Shown here: in pieces, positions 13,510 through 18,427 of the stretch | Layout: each line of letters opens with the position of its first letter | Numbering within the stretch: position 1 is the first letter of the stretch | Origin: a bacterium | GTDB taxonomy: Bacteria > Patescibacteriota > Minisyncoccia > Phycocordibacterales > JAKEFN01 | DNA: 18,427 nt | Assembly (NCBI GenBank): GCA_022616085.1 | Contig: JAKEFN010000016.1 | Span: 1 to 18,427 of the forward strand | Direction: 5' to 3' | Notes under the pieces: generated by a model | Databases searched by the model: none | The model's input: the letters and a program-made list of their open reading frames with translations, nothing else | Told to the model about the DNA's origin: nothing | Translations under genes and position numbers: made by a program

Positions 13510-13932
13510 ATGCGAAGTATGGAAGAAAAGGAGAAAGAAAGCAAAAAAGAAAAAGGCATATCCGTTTTTATTGTCGATGACGATACGCTCTTGCTTGATA
13601 TGTATGCCACAAAGTTTCGCGAGCGGGGCTTCACGGTTGAATCTTTTACTGATTCGAACGATGCGCTGGATAAGATGAGAGACGGGAATAATCCCGATGT
13701 GCTGATTACCGATCTTCTTATGCCGGGACTTGACGGGTTCGGGCTCATTCGGAAAATGCGGGACGAGAATATTTCGCAGAAGACGCTTATTGTTATTTTG
13801 TCGAACGTGGGTCAGCGCGCCGAGATGGACAAAGCGGAAGAGCTCGGAGTTGATACATTTCTTATCAAGGCAGACAATACCCCGTCGGAAGCTGTGGATA
13901 AAATAGAGAAAATTTTAAAAAAGAAAAAATAA
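13510..13932 (+). CDS. Stand-alone response-regulator receiver domain protein
   Basis: A 140-residue CheY-like protein consisting of one receiver domain after a Lys/Glu-rich tail of about 15 residues. The acidic pocket Asp23-Asp24-Asp25, the phospho-acceptor Asp68 (in VLITDLLMPGLDG), Ser98 and Lys120 are all present, so it should be phosphorylatable. There is no output domain. No histidine kinase is encoded in the window. Its place between pilB and pilT suggests it tunes pilus extension or retraction, as PilG/PilH-type receivers do in twitching systems; this is inference from position. ATG 13510 or 13519 could be the start, and neither has a strong Shine-Dalgarno site. The gap to pilT is 52 nt. 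Confidence 0.9.
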   Translation: MRSMEEKEKESKKEKGISVFIVDDDTLLLDMYATKFRERGFTVESFTDSNDALDKMRDGNNPDVLITDLLMPGLDGFGLIRKMRDENISQKTLIVILSNVGQRAEMDKAEELGVDTFLIKADNTPSEAVDKIEKILKKKK

Positions 13933-13984
13933 CGCCAGTGTATTGGATATTCTCACCGCGCATTATTAATTATTTGTTCTTTCC

Positions 13985-15088
13985 ATGATCGATTATTCAA
14001 AAGAGCTTGAGGATCTCATTCTTACCGTGGTGCGGAAAGGCGCTTCGGATATCCACATTGCGACTGGCCGCCATCCGGTTATTCGCGTTGACGACACCCT
14101 CATACCTCTCGTCAAAAAGCCTATCCTGACACAGGAGGATACCCTCAAATTCTTCGAGTTATTTCTCGGAAAGGATCGCCTTGACGAACTTTTTACGAAC
14201 AGGCAGGATATCGACTTTTCTTATACCTTTAGCGAGGACGCTCGATTTCGAGGAAACGCATATCTTCAGTCGGGGTCCCTCGTTATTGCCCTCCGTGTAA
14301 TCCCTCAAAAAATACGAAATCTCGAAGAGTTGAACCTTCCGCCTATTCTTGAGAATTTTGTATATAAAGAACAGGGTTTTTTTCTCGTGGTTGGTCCGGT
14401 GGGGAGCGGAAAATCGACAACTCTTGCCGCAATGGTTGATATTATAAACCGCACGCGTACCGAGCATATTATCACCGTTGAGGATCCGATCGAATATATA
14501 TTCCGTCCGGACAAATCCATTATCGACCAACGGGAGGTAAGAATCGATACGCCTGACTTCCATACCGCTCTCCGTTCAATGTTCCGGCAGGACGTAGATG
14601 TCGTGATGGTCGGCGAGATGCGCGACCCCGAAACCATGTCAACCGCGGTAACTGCCGCGGAAACAGGGCATCTCGTGCTTTCAACGCTCCACACCAATAA
14701 TGCGACGCAAACGATTGACCGCATCATCGATACGTTTCCTCATGATCAGCAGGATCAAATCAGAAGCATGCTTGCGGGAAGTTTGACGGGTATACTCTCC
14801 CAGCGCCTCATCCCGCGTATTTCTGGGGGTCGTATTCCCGCATATGAACTTCTTATCAATACAAAAGCCATTGCCAATTTAATCCGGGAAGACCGCACGC
14901 ATGAGATCGACGTTGTGATTGAGACAAGCACGGAACAAGGCATGATAAATCTTGATAAATCTCTTGCCGAGCTTGTGCGGGACGGGCAAATATCTGCGGA
15001 GGACGCGCGGGCGTTTTCTTTGAATCCCGAAGCGTTTGACAAGCTCGCGGGAGGCGGCGGGACGTTTTTTAAACGCGGCGGATTTTAA
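13985..15088 (+). CDS. pilT: Type IV pilus retraction ATPase PilT
   Basis: PilT drives pilus depolymerisation for twitching and DNA uptake. The 367 residues match the family in length and motifs: N-terminal KGASDIHIATGRHPVIRVD (18-36), Walker A GPVGSGKS (137-144), Asp box ITVEDPIEYIF (163-173), Walker B VVMVGEMRD (206-214) and His box HLVLSTLHTN (229-238). The C-terminal AIANLIRED (295-303) corresponds to the AIRNLIRE signature that distinguishes PilT from PilB. A Gly-rich tail ends the protein. The start at 13985 has no visible Shine-Dalgarno site, and pilC follows after 11 nt. PilU is an alternative paralogue name, but only one retraction ATPase is seen here. Confidence 0.95.
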   Translation: MIDYSKELEDLILTVVRKGASDIHIATGRHPVIRVDDTLIPLVKKPILTQEDTLKFFELFLGKDRLDELFTNRQDIDFSYTFSEDARFRGNAYLQSGSLVIALRVIPQKIRNLEELNLPPILENFVYKEQGFFLVVGPVGSGKSTTLAAMVDIINRTRTEHIITVEDPIEYIFRPDKSIIDQREVRIDTPDFHTALRSMFRQDVDVVMVGEMRDPETMSTAVTAAETGHLVLSTLHTNNATQTIDRIIDTFPHDQQDQIRSMLAGSLTGILSQRLIPRISGGRIPAYELLINTKAIANLIREDRTHEIDVVIETSTEQGMINLDKSLAELVRDGQISAEDARAFSLNPEAFDKLAGGGGTFFKRGGF

Positions 15089-15099
15089 AATAAAAAGCG

Positions 15100-16308
15100 A
15101 TGTTATTCAAATATAAAGCGGTTACTTCGAATAATGAACAGAAGGACGGGACCATTGATGCCGTGACAATGGACGTCGCGATTGCGGCGCTTCAGAAAAA
15201 GGGTTTCATCTTGACGTCCATCGATCCGGCTGAAGGTGAAAAACCCTTTTGGCAGAGGGAATTTGTTTCATTGCAGAAGATTACCAATAGGGACATTGTT
15301 ATACTCTCCCGCCAGATCGCGACGCTTTTTGAAGCGCAAGTGTCCGCGCTCACGGTATTTCGCATGCTTGGGGAAGAATCCGAAAATCCAGCGCTCGGGC
15401 AGAAGCTTCTCTCTGTCGCGGATGATGTGCAGGGCGGCGTGTCCATATCGTCCGCCATGGGCAAGCATCCGGAGGTTTTCACGTCTTTCTATGTCAATAT
15501 GGTCGCCGCCGGCGAGCAATCGGGAAAGCTTAATCAGACGTTTCTCTATTTGGCCGATTATCTGGAACGATCCTATGAGCTTCAATCAAAGGCGAAGAAT
15601 GCGCTTATTTATCCGGCTTTCGTCGTGTTTACATTCATCGCGGTTATGGTTTTGATGCTTACATTCGTCATCCCGAAATTATCGGCTATTCTGCTTGAAT
15701 CGGCCGTTGATATTCCGATCTATACGCGCGTCGTCATCGCCATCAGCGACTTTTTGGTAAATTACGGGATATTCTTTTCAGTCTTTTTTGTCATTGTCGC
15801 GTATACTCTCTGGAAATACATGTCATCCCGCGCGCAAGGGGGAAGCATTTCCCAGTTTCGGCTCGCTGTTCCTTATATCGGGGACTTGTATCGGAAATTG
15901 TATCTCTCCCGCATTTCGGACAACATCGACACCATGCTCGGGAGCGGCATACCCATGGTCAAGACGATTGAGATTACCGCGGAAGTCGTGGGCGACGAGA
16001 CCTACAAAGGAGTTCTTCTCGAGGCGGCGCGGCAGGTCAGGGCGGGAAGCTCCATTTCGTCCGCATTTTCGGGGAATGAATATATCCCGGGAATCATGAT
16101 TCAGATGATGCGGATTGGCGAAGAGACGGGAGAGCTCGGAAAAATACTCAAGACGCTTGCTCGTTTCTACAAGCGGGAAGTTGATAATGCGGTTGATACG
16201 CTGGTGGGGCTTATTGAGCCGATTATGATTGTGGCGCTCGGCCTTGGTGTCGGCACGCTTCTTGCATCCATTCTTATTCCGATTTATCAAATAACAGCTA
16301 CTTTTTAA
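15100..16308 (+). CDS. pilC: Type IV pilus inner-membrane platform protein PilC (GspF family)
   Basis: PilC is the polytopic platform that couples the PilB and PilT motors to pilin assembly. The 402 residues hold an N-terminal cytoplasmic region (MLFKYKAVT, VAIAALQKKGFILTSI) and two T2SSF domains (about 64-190 and 268-391). Each carries the characteristic block: FYVNMVAAGEQSGKL (130-144) in the first and IMIQMMRIGEETGELG (332-347) in the second. Transmembrane segments lie at about 169-191, 216-240 and 371-396. Length is typical. It starts 11 nt after pilT and is surely co-transcribed with it. The pilin gene follows after a 145-nt spacer with its own promoter. Confidence 0.95.
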   Translation: MLFKYKAVTSNNEQKDGTIDAVTMDVAIAALQKKGFILTSIDPAEGEKPFWQREFVSLQKITNRDIVILSRQIATLFEAQVSALTVFRMLGEESENPALGQKLLSVADDVQGGVSISSAMGKHPEVFTSFYVNMVAAGEQSGKLNQTFLYLADYLERSYELQSKAKNALIYPAFVVFTFIAVMVLMLTFVIPKLSAILLESAVDIPIYTRVVIAISDFLVNYGIFFSVFFVIVAYTLWKYMSSRAQGGSISQFRLAVPYIGDLYRKLYLSRISDNIDTMLGSGIPMVKTIEITAEVVGDETYKGVLLEAARQVRAGSSISSAFSGNEYIPGIMIQMMRIGEETGELGKILKTLARFYKREVDNAVDTLVGLIEPIMIVALGLGVGTLLASILIPIYQITATF

Positions 16309-16317
16309 GTGGCGGAG

Positions 16318-16326
16318 TTATCCACA
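16318..16326 (+). promoter_or_regulatory. DnaA-box-like 9-mer upstream of the pilin promoter
   Basis: TTATCCACA is an exact match to the consensus bacterial DnaA box and lies 28 bp upstream of the TG of the pilin extended -10. Only one exact copy is noticed nearby; AGTCTCCACA at 16331-16340 is a poor half-match. A single box is not an origin. It might give replication-linked regulation of the pilin gene, or be a coincidence. Confidence 0.35.
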
Positions 16327-16353
16327 CGGAAGTCTCCACATAAAGCATATTGC

Positions 16354-16362
16354 TGTTATAAT
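16354..16362 (+). promoter_or_regulatory. Extended -10 promoter for the pilin transcript
   Basis: TGT followed by TATAAT (16357-16362). The predicted +1 is at 16369, which is the A of an ATG opening a 9-codon mini-ORF. The pilin start codon is 85 nt further on. No -35 is recognisable. A separate promoter, with a strong terminator after the gene, fits high-level independent expression of the major pilin. Confidence 0.65.
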
Positions 16363-16368
16363 AATAAT

Positions 16369-16398
16369 ATGCATAAAAGCTATCATGACCCTTTTTAA
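16369..16398 (+). CDS. Leader mini-ORF upstream of the pilin gene (9 residues)
   Basis: ATG to TAA encodes MHKSYHDPF. The ATG sits 6 nt after the TATAAT box, the same spacing as other predicted leaderless starts in the window, so ribosomes could initiate on the 5' end of the pilin mRNA. The stop codon merges directly into AAAGGAGG (16397-16404), a strong Shine-Dalgarno-like sequence with no ATG, GTG or TTG in reach downstream. A 6-bp hairpin (AAATTA/TAATTT, 16420-16435) follows. It may be a regulatory leader or just a chance ATG at the transcription start. Confidence 0.35.
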   Translation: MHKSYHDPF

Positions 16399-16453
16399 AG
16401 GAGGAGGGACTGGTCGAGGAAATTAATAGTAATTTATAAAAGAGTAGACGATT

Positions 16454-16936
16454 ATGAAAATGAAAAAAACGGGTTTTACGCTTATTGAGCTTTTGGTGGT
16501 GATCGCGATCATCGGCATTCTTTCCTCGGTCGTGCTCGCCTCCCTCAACAGCGCCCGCGAGAAATCGCGCGATGCAAAGCGCGTTTCGGATATAAAACAG
16601 ATTCAGCTCGCCCTTGAAATGTATTTTGACGATCAAACGCCGAATGCATATCCTACCGGTGGGGCTGGGGATGCTATTGACGTTTTGGAAACAGGCGGAT
16701 ATCTTCCGCAAGAACCGCTTGATCCCGCATCGGGAGCTTCATACGGATATGTGGGTGTGGACGACGGAGATGGCAACTGCACAAGCTATCACCTCTGGGC
16801 GACGCTTGAAGGTCCGGCGGAAGGAGACGGCGTGCTTGCATCGGACGATGACTTCAATTCAGTTGCTTCGGAATGTGCCGGTACAGGTCTTAACGACTCG
16901 ACAGCCGCGGGACAGGTTTATGACGTAACTCCGTAA
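16454..16936 (+). CDS. pilA: Type IV prepilin (major pilin candidate)
   Basis: This is a 160-residue prepilin with a class III signal: a short basic leader MKMKKTG, cleavage predicted between Gly7 and Phe8, and mature FTLIELLVVIAIIGIL with the conserved Glu at mature position 5. The hydrophobic helix runs to about residue 30, continuing as the amphipathic helix SAREKSRDAKRVSDIKQIQ typical of GspG-like and bacterial type IV pilins. The globular domain is acidic and Gly/Asp-rich with Cys109 and Cys141, which could form a disulphide near the C-terminus. It is the only prepilin in the window, so it is the likely major subunit; minor pilins must be elsewhere or absent. No strong Shine-Dalgarno site directly precedes the ATG. 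It would be processed by the peptidase encoded immediately downstream. Confidence 0.93.
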   Translation: MKMKKTGFTLIELLVVIAIIGILSSVVLASLNSAREKSRDAKRVSDIKQIQLALEMYFDDQTPNAYPTGGAGDAIDVLETGGYLPQEPLDPASGASYGYVGVDDGDGNCTSYHLWATLEGPAEGDGVLASDDDFNSVASECAGTGLNDSTAAGQVYDVTP

Positions 16937-16951
16937 TAAAGTTTTATTGCG

Positions 16952-16983
16952 AGAAAAACCTCGGGTTCGCCCGAGGTTTTTCT
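16952..16983 (+). terminator. Rho-independent terminator after the pilin gene
   Basis: A perfect 14-bp stem, AGAAAAACCTCGGG (16952-16965) paired with its complement (16970-16983), closes on a TTCG tetraloop. The right arm is T-rich (GGTTTTTCTTT), and the left arm's A-run makes it potentially bidirectional. It starts 15 nt after the pilin stop and separates pilin from the prepilin peptidase promoter. It is the clearest terminator in the window. Confidence 0.93.
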
Positions 16984-17002
16984 TTACGAACGGCACGGTT
17001 GT

Positions 17003-17011
17003 TGCGATAAT
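17003..17011 (+). promoter_or_regulatory. Extended -10 promoter for prepilin peptidase
   Basis: TGC followed by GATAAT (17006-17011) lies 6 nt before the ATG at 17018, again predicting a leaderless transcript. The six intervening bases are GGAGAA, which would act as a Shine-Dalgarno site only if transcription began further upstream. The preceding terminator makes a new promoter here necessary. Confidence 0.6.
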
Positions 17012-17017
17012 GGAGAA

Positions 17018-17812
17018 ATGGAAGCGATTGTTTATTTTTTTGTTTTTTTGTTCGGATCGGCAATCGGGAGTTTTCTCAACGTTGCCGCATTCCGTTACAA
17101 TACCGGGGTCTTTTTTCGTCCCCGTTCATTTTGCTTCTCGTGCGGCAAGAATTTGTCTTGGCGCGAGAATATTCCGCTCTTGAGTTTTCTCCGGCAGAGA
17201 GGACGGTGCCGCGGGTGCAAAAGCGCCATATCGTCGCAGTATTTTATCGTTGAACTCGCGACGGGCATTCTTTTTCTTATTGTTTTTTTGAAAGAAGGAT
17301 TGCTCATCAAGACCCTTTTTATCTGGGCTATCGCCTCGATTTTCATGGTCATTGCGATATACGATATCCGCCACAAAATTATTCCGGACGGCTTCGCCGG
17401 TCTCCTTGCGGTAACTGCGCTTCTCTACAGCATCTTCTACGCGCCCTTGGGCGAGCATCTCTTGGCGGCGTTCCTTCTCTCCGCTCCGCTTGCGGCTATT
17501 TTTTTATTTTCAAAAGGGACATGGATGGGGCTTGGAGACGGGAAACTCATGTTCGGGATAGGGCTTTTTTTGGGGATTTCTGAAGGCGCGGCGGCGCTTC
17601 TTCTTTCGTTTTGGATAGGGGCTGCGGCGGGGATCATCCTTCTCTTTGCGGGGATGCCTGGCGCGCGGCGGATATTCGGAAAATTGTTCAAGAAAAAAAT
17701 GACGCTCAAGTCGGAAATCCCTTTCGGCCCCTTTCTTATAACCGGCGCGTTTTGTGCATATTTTTTTAATCTTGGCTTTTTCGATCTCTTATTCGGCCCT
17801 TCTCTTTTTTGA
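17018..17812 (+). CDS. pilD: Prepilin peptidase / N-methyltransferase PilD (A24 family)
   Basis: PilD is a membrane aspartyl protease that cleaves prepilin leaders and usually methylates the new N-terminus. The 264 residues show the bifunctional architecture: GSFLNVAAFR (17-26), the zinc tetracysteine C39-C42 and C64-C67 in the cytoplasmic loop, and the two catalytic aspartates Asp116 (in YDIRHKIIPD) and Asp174 (in GLGDGKLM). About seven or eight hydrophobic segments are visible. The start is set by the promoter at 17003-17011. Its substrate gene pilA lies just upstream beyond a terminator. Its last 47 nt overlap the 3' end of a convergent minus-strand gene. Confidence 0.95.
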   Translation: MEAIVYFFVFLFGSAIGSFLNVAAFRYNTGVFFRPRSFCFSCGKNLSWRENIPLLSFLRQRGRCRGCKSAISSQYFIVELATGILFLIVFLKEGLLIKTLFIWAIASIFMVIAIYDIRHKIIPDGFAGLLAVTALLYSIFYAPLGEHLLAAFLLSAPLAAIFLFSKGTWMGLGDGKLMFGIGLFLGISEGAAALLLSFWIGAAAGIILLFAGMPGARRIFGKLFKKKMTLKSEIPFGPFLITGAFCAYFFNLGFFDLLFGPSLF

Positions 17813-18140
17813 TCTCCGAGATTGAGTTGGGAGCGGAAACCCTGAAGTATTTAATCGGTTTTCCCGCTTTTTTGGCTATTTTGATTTCCGCCCTGACGCC
17901 GTCGGAAAGCGGACCGAAAACCCAGAGCTCGTCCACGCGCCTGATAAGCGCATTGTTGCAGATGATAAGAAATTCCCGGCTCACGGTGTCGAGAAGAAAA
18001 TAGTCGTAGAGCGTAAAGACGCTGATGGGGATTTTTTCGCGCTCCAACACGAATTTCGTGATAAACATGCGATAGCAGAAATAGTGCCGCGACATAGCGG
18101 TAAAAACGACTTTTGGCTCTTTTGGGGCTTTTTTCTCCAT
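17766..18140 (-). CDS. DUF4406-like / nucleoside 2-deoxyribosyltransferase-like small protein
   Basis: The 124-residue protein has the small Rossmann-like layout of nucleoside 2-deoxyribosyltransferase relatives: VVFTAMSRHYFCYRMFITKFV (about 11-31), FTLYDYFLLD, NALIRRVDELWVFGPLSDGV and AEIKIAKKAGKPIKYF (about 84-99). The DELWVFG...SDG..AEI..A...GKP block resembles the DUF4406 fold, so it may bind a nucleotide or sugar; the catalytic role is unproven. The family call is from memory of motifs, so confidence in function is modest. The ORF is convergent with pilD and overlaps it by 47 nt. TAAGAT on the minus strand (18152-18147) lies 6 nt before the ATG, giving another predicted leaderless start. 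Confidence 0.75.
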   Translation of the reverse strand: MEKKAPKEPKVVFTAMSRHYFCYRMFITKFVLEREKIPISVFTLYDYFLLDTVSREFLIICNNALIRRVDELWVFGPLSDGVRAEIKIAKKAGKPIKYFRVSAPNSISEIKKEKGRIRDRKSQD

Positions 18141-18146
18141 ACATTC

Positions 18147-18152
18147 ATCTTA
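18147..18152 (-). promoter_or_regulatory. Possible -10 box for the DUF4406-like gene
   Basis: On the minus strand TAAGAT ends 6 nt before the ATG at 18140, the spacing used by other predicted leaderless genes here. There is no TG extension and no clear -35. It faces away from the plus-strand -10 at 18174-18179, so two divergent promoters would share a 44-bp intergenic region. Confidence 0.45.
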
Positions 18153-18170
18153 CCTTGCGAGAGGCGCGTT

Positions 18171-18179
18171 TGCTATGAT
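18171..18179 (+). promoter_or_regulatory. Extended -10 promoter for the right-edge ORF
   Basis: TGC followed by TATGAT (18174-18179) lies 5 nt before ATG 18185. The pattern equals the other extended -10 and start-codon pairs. It supports the right-edge ORF as a transcribed gene and predicts a leaderless mRNA. Confidence 0.5.
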
Positions 18180-18184
18180 ATGGT

Positions 18185-18427
18185 ATGCCCAAGCTCTTTG
18201 AGAGGAGAGGCGAAGTGGTCAAGCAGGTTCTGTGCCAAAATCAAGTCACCGTGGGGAATGTTTTCCGAGGTGATTCCAAAAAGAAAATAAAAGGATTGAT
18301 TGAATACATCAATATGCCGACTGCGGCTAGAGCATGTTCAAAAACTCTTGACTACTGCGAATTCATGTCGCGGGCTGCAAACGGCGGCTCGGAAAGACTC
18401 AAAATATCAACAATATTCTTCGCTTTC
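18185..18427 (+). CDS. Unrecognised partial ORF running off the right edge
   Basis: An open frame of 81 codons starts at ATG 18185 and has no stop before the window ends. The encoded protein begins MPKLFERRGEVVKQVLCQNQ, is basic (including SKKKIKGL) and contains three Cys. I do not recognise a family. From about residue 48 (18327) onward the frame coincides with the repeat found inverted at the left end, so either the gene's 3' part was replaced by the repeat or the repeat carries the coding sequence. Its promoter at 18171-18179 is plausible. The 3' end is missing, so length and product cannot be given. Confidence 0.45.
   Translation, partial: MPKLFERRGEVVKQVLCQNQVTVGNVFRGDSKKKIKGLIEYINMPTAARACSKTLDYCEFMSRAANGGSERLKISTIFFAF
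18327..18427 (+). repeat. Right copy of inverted terminal repeat plus palindromic centre
   Basis: The copy begins CTAGAGCATGTTC, contains AAAAACTCTTGAC, GAATTCATGTCGCGGGC and GGCGGCTCGGAAAG, and aligns over about 70 bases with the minus strand of 1-81. After it, AATAT-CAACA-ATATT forms a small hairpin (18403-18417), and the last 16 bases (18412-18427) equal bases 1-16. Joining the ends over that overlap would give a single imperfect palindrome with arms of about 90 bp. Confidence 0.7.

Noticed and set aside
16318..16440. Replication origin near the DnaA box
   Set aside because: Only one exact box is present, with no cluster and no dnaA/dnaN neighbours; the AT-rich stretch is explained by the pilin promoter and leader.
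18198..18275. tRNA-like string GGAGAGGCGAAGTGGTCAAGC
   Set aside because: It resembles the 5' part of a serine or leucine tRNA, but there is no matching 3' acceptor strand, no anticodon stem and no GTTCGAATC-type T-arm. The region is better read as a coding start.

Overview
The window reads as chromosomal DNA from a candidate-phyla-radiation bacterium (Patescibacteria, probably a Parcubacteria-type lineage). This is inferred from gene content, not from any database match. The supporting signs are a split transketolase, a type IV pilus cluster with no secretin gene, very tight gene packing, weak or absent Shine-Dalgarno sites, and several genes whose -10 box lies only 5-6 nt before the start codon (predicted leaderless mRNAs). 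No rRNA, tRNA, CRISPR array, transposase or phage gene was seen. Apart from the terminal 110 bases, no intergenic stretch exceeds about 150 bases.

Region 1 (111-3394, plus strand) is a non-oxidative pentose-phosphate block: RpiB, a ribulose-phosphate 3-epimerase-like protein with altered metal ligands, and the N- and C-terminal transketolase subunits as separate genes. An AT-rich imperfect hairpin separates the two subunits. Together they would interconvert ribulose-5-P, ribose-5-P, xylulose-5-P and glycolytic sugar phosphates.

Region 2 (3391-8827, plus) is an envelope block: a membrane-anchored, cysteine-containing protein with Ca-binding Asp-rich loops; an FtsQ/DivIB-like POTRA protein; a small polytopic membrane protein; and a large, highly unusual membrane-anchored Clp-type AAA+ protein whose start overlaps the end of that small gene.

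Region 3 (8912-17812, plus) is a compact type IV pilus locus: pilM, pilN-like, pilO-like, a small PilP-position protein, pilB, an orphan receiver-domain protein, pilT, pilC, one prepilin and the prepilin peptidase. The pilin gene has its own promoter, a short leader with a 9-codon mini-ORF, and a near-perfect rho-independent terminator, so it is probably expressed as a separate unit.

Region 4 (17766-18427) holds a minus-strand gene for a small nucleoside-deoxyribosyltransferase-like (DUF4406-like) protein overlapping the 3' end of pilD, and a divergent ORF that runs off the window. Both window ends lie inside copies of one repeat in inverted orientation, and the first and last 16 bases are identical. 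The window is therefore either one closed circle with a large palindrome at its junction, or a contig that broke in a dispersed repeat.

The strongest candidate for something undescribed is the Clp-like protein. Only its second AAA+ module looks catalytically competent. The aromatic pore-loop residues, the ClpP-docking tripeptide and the ClpB middle domain are all absent by eye, and the protein is tethered to the membrane beside a small, apparently co-translated membrane partner.
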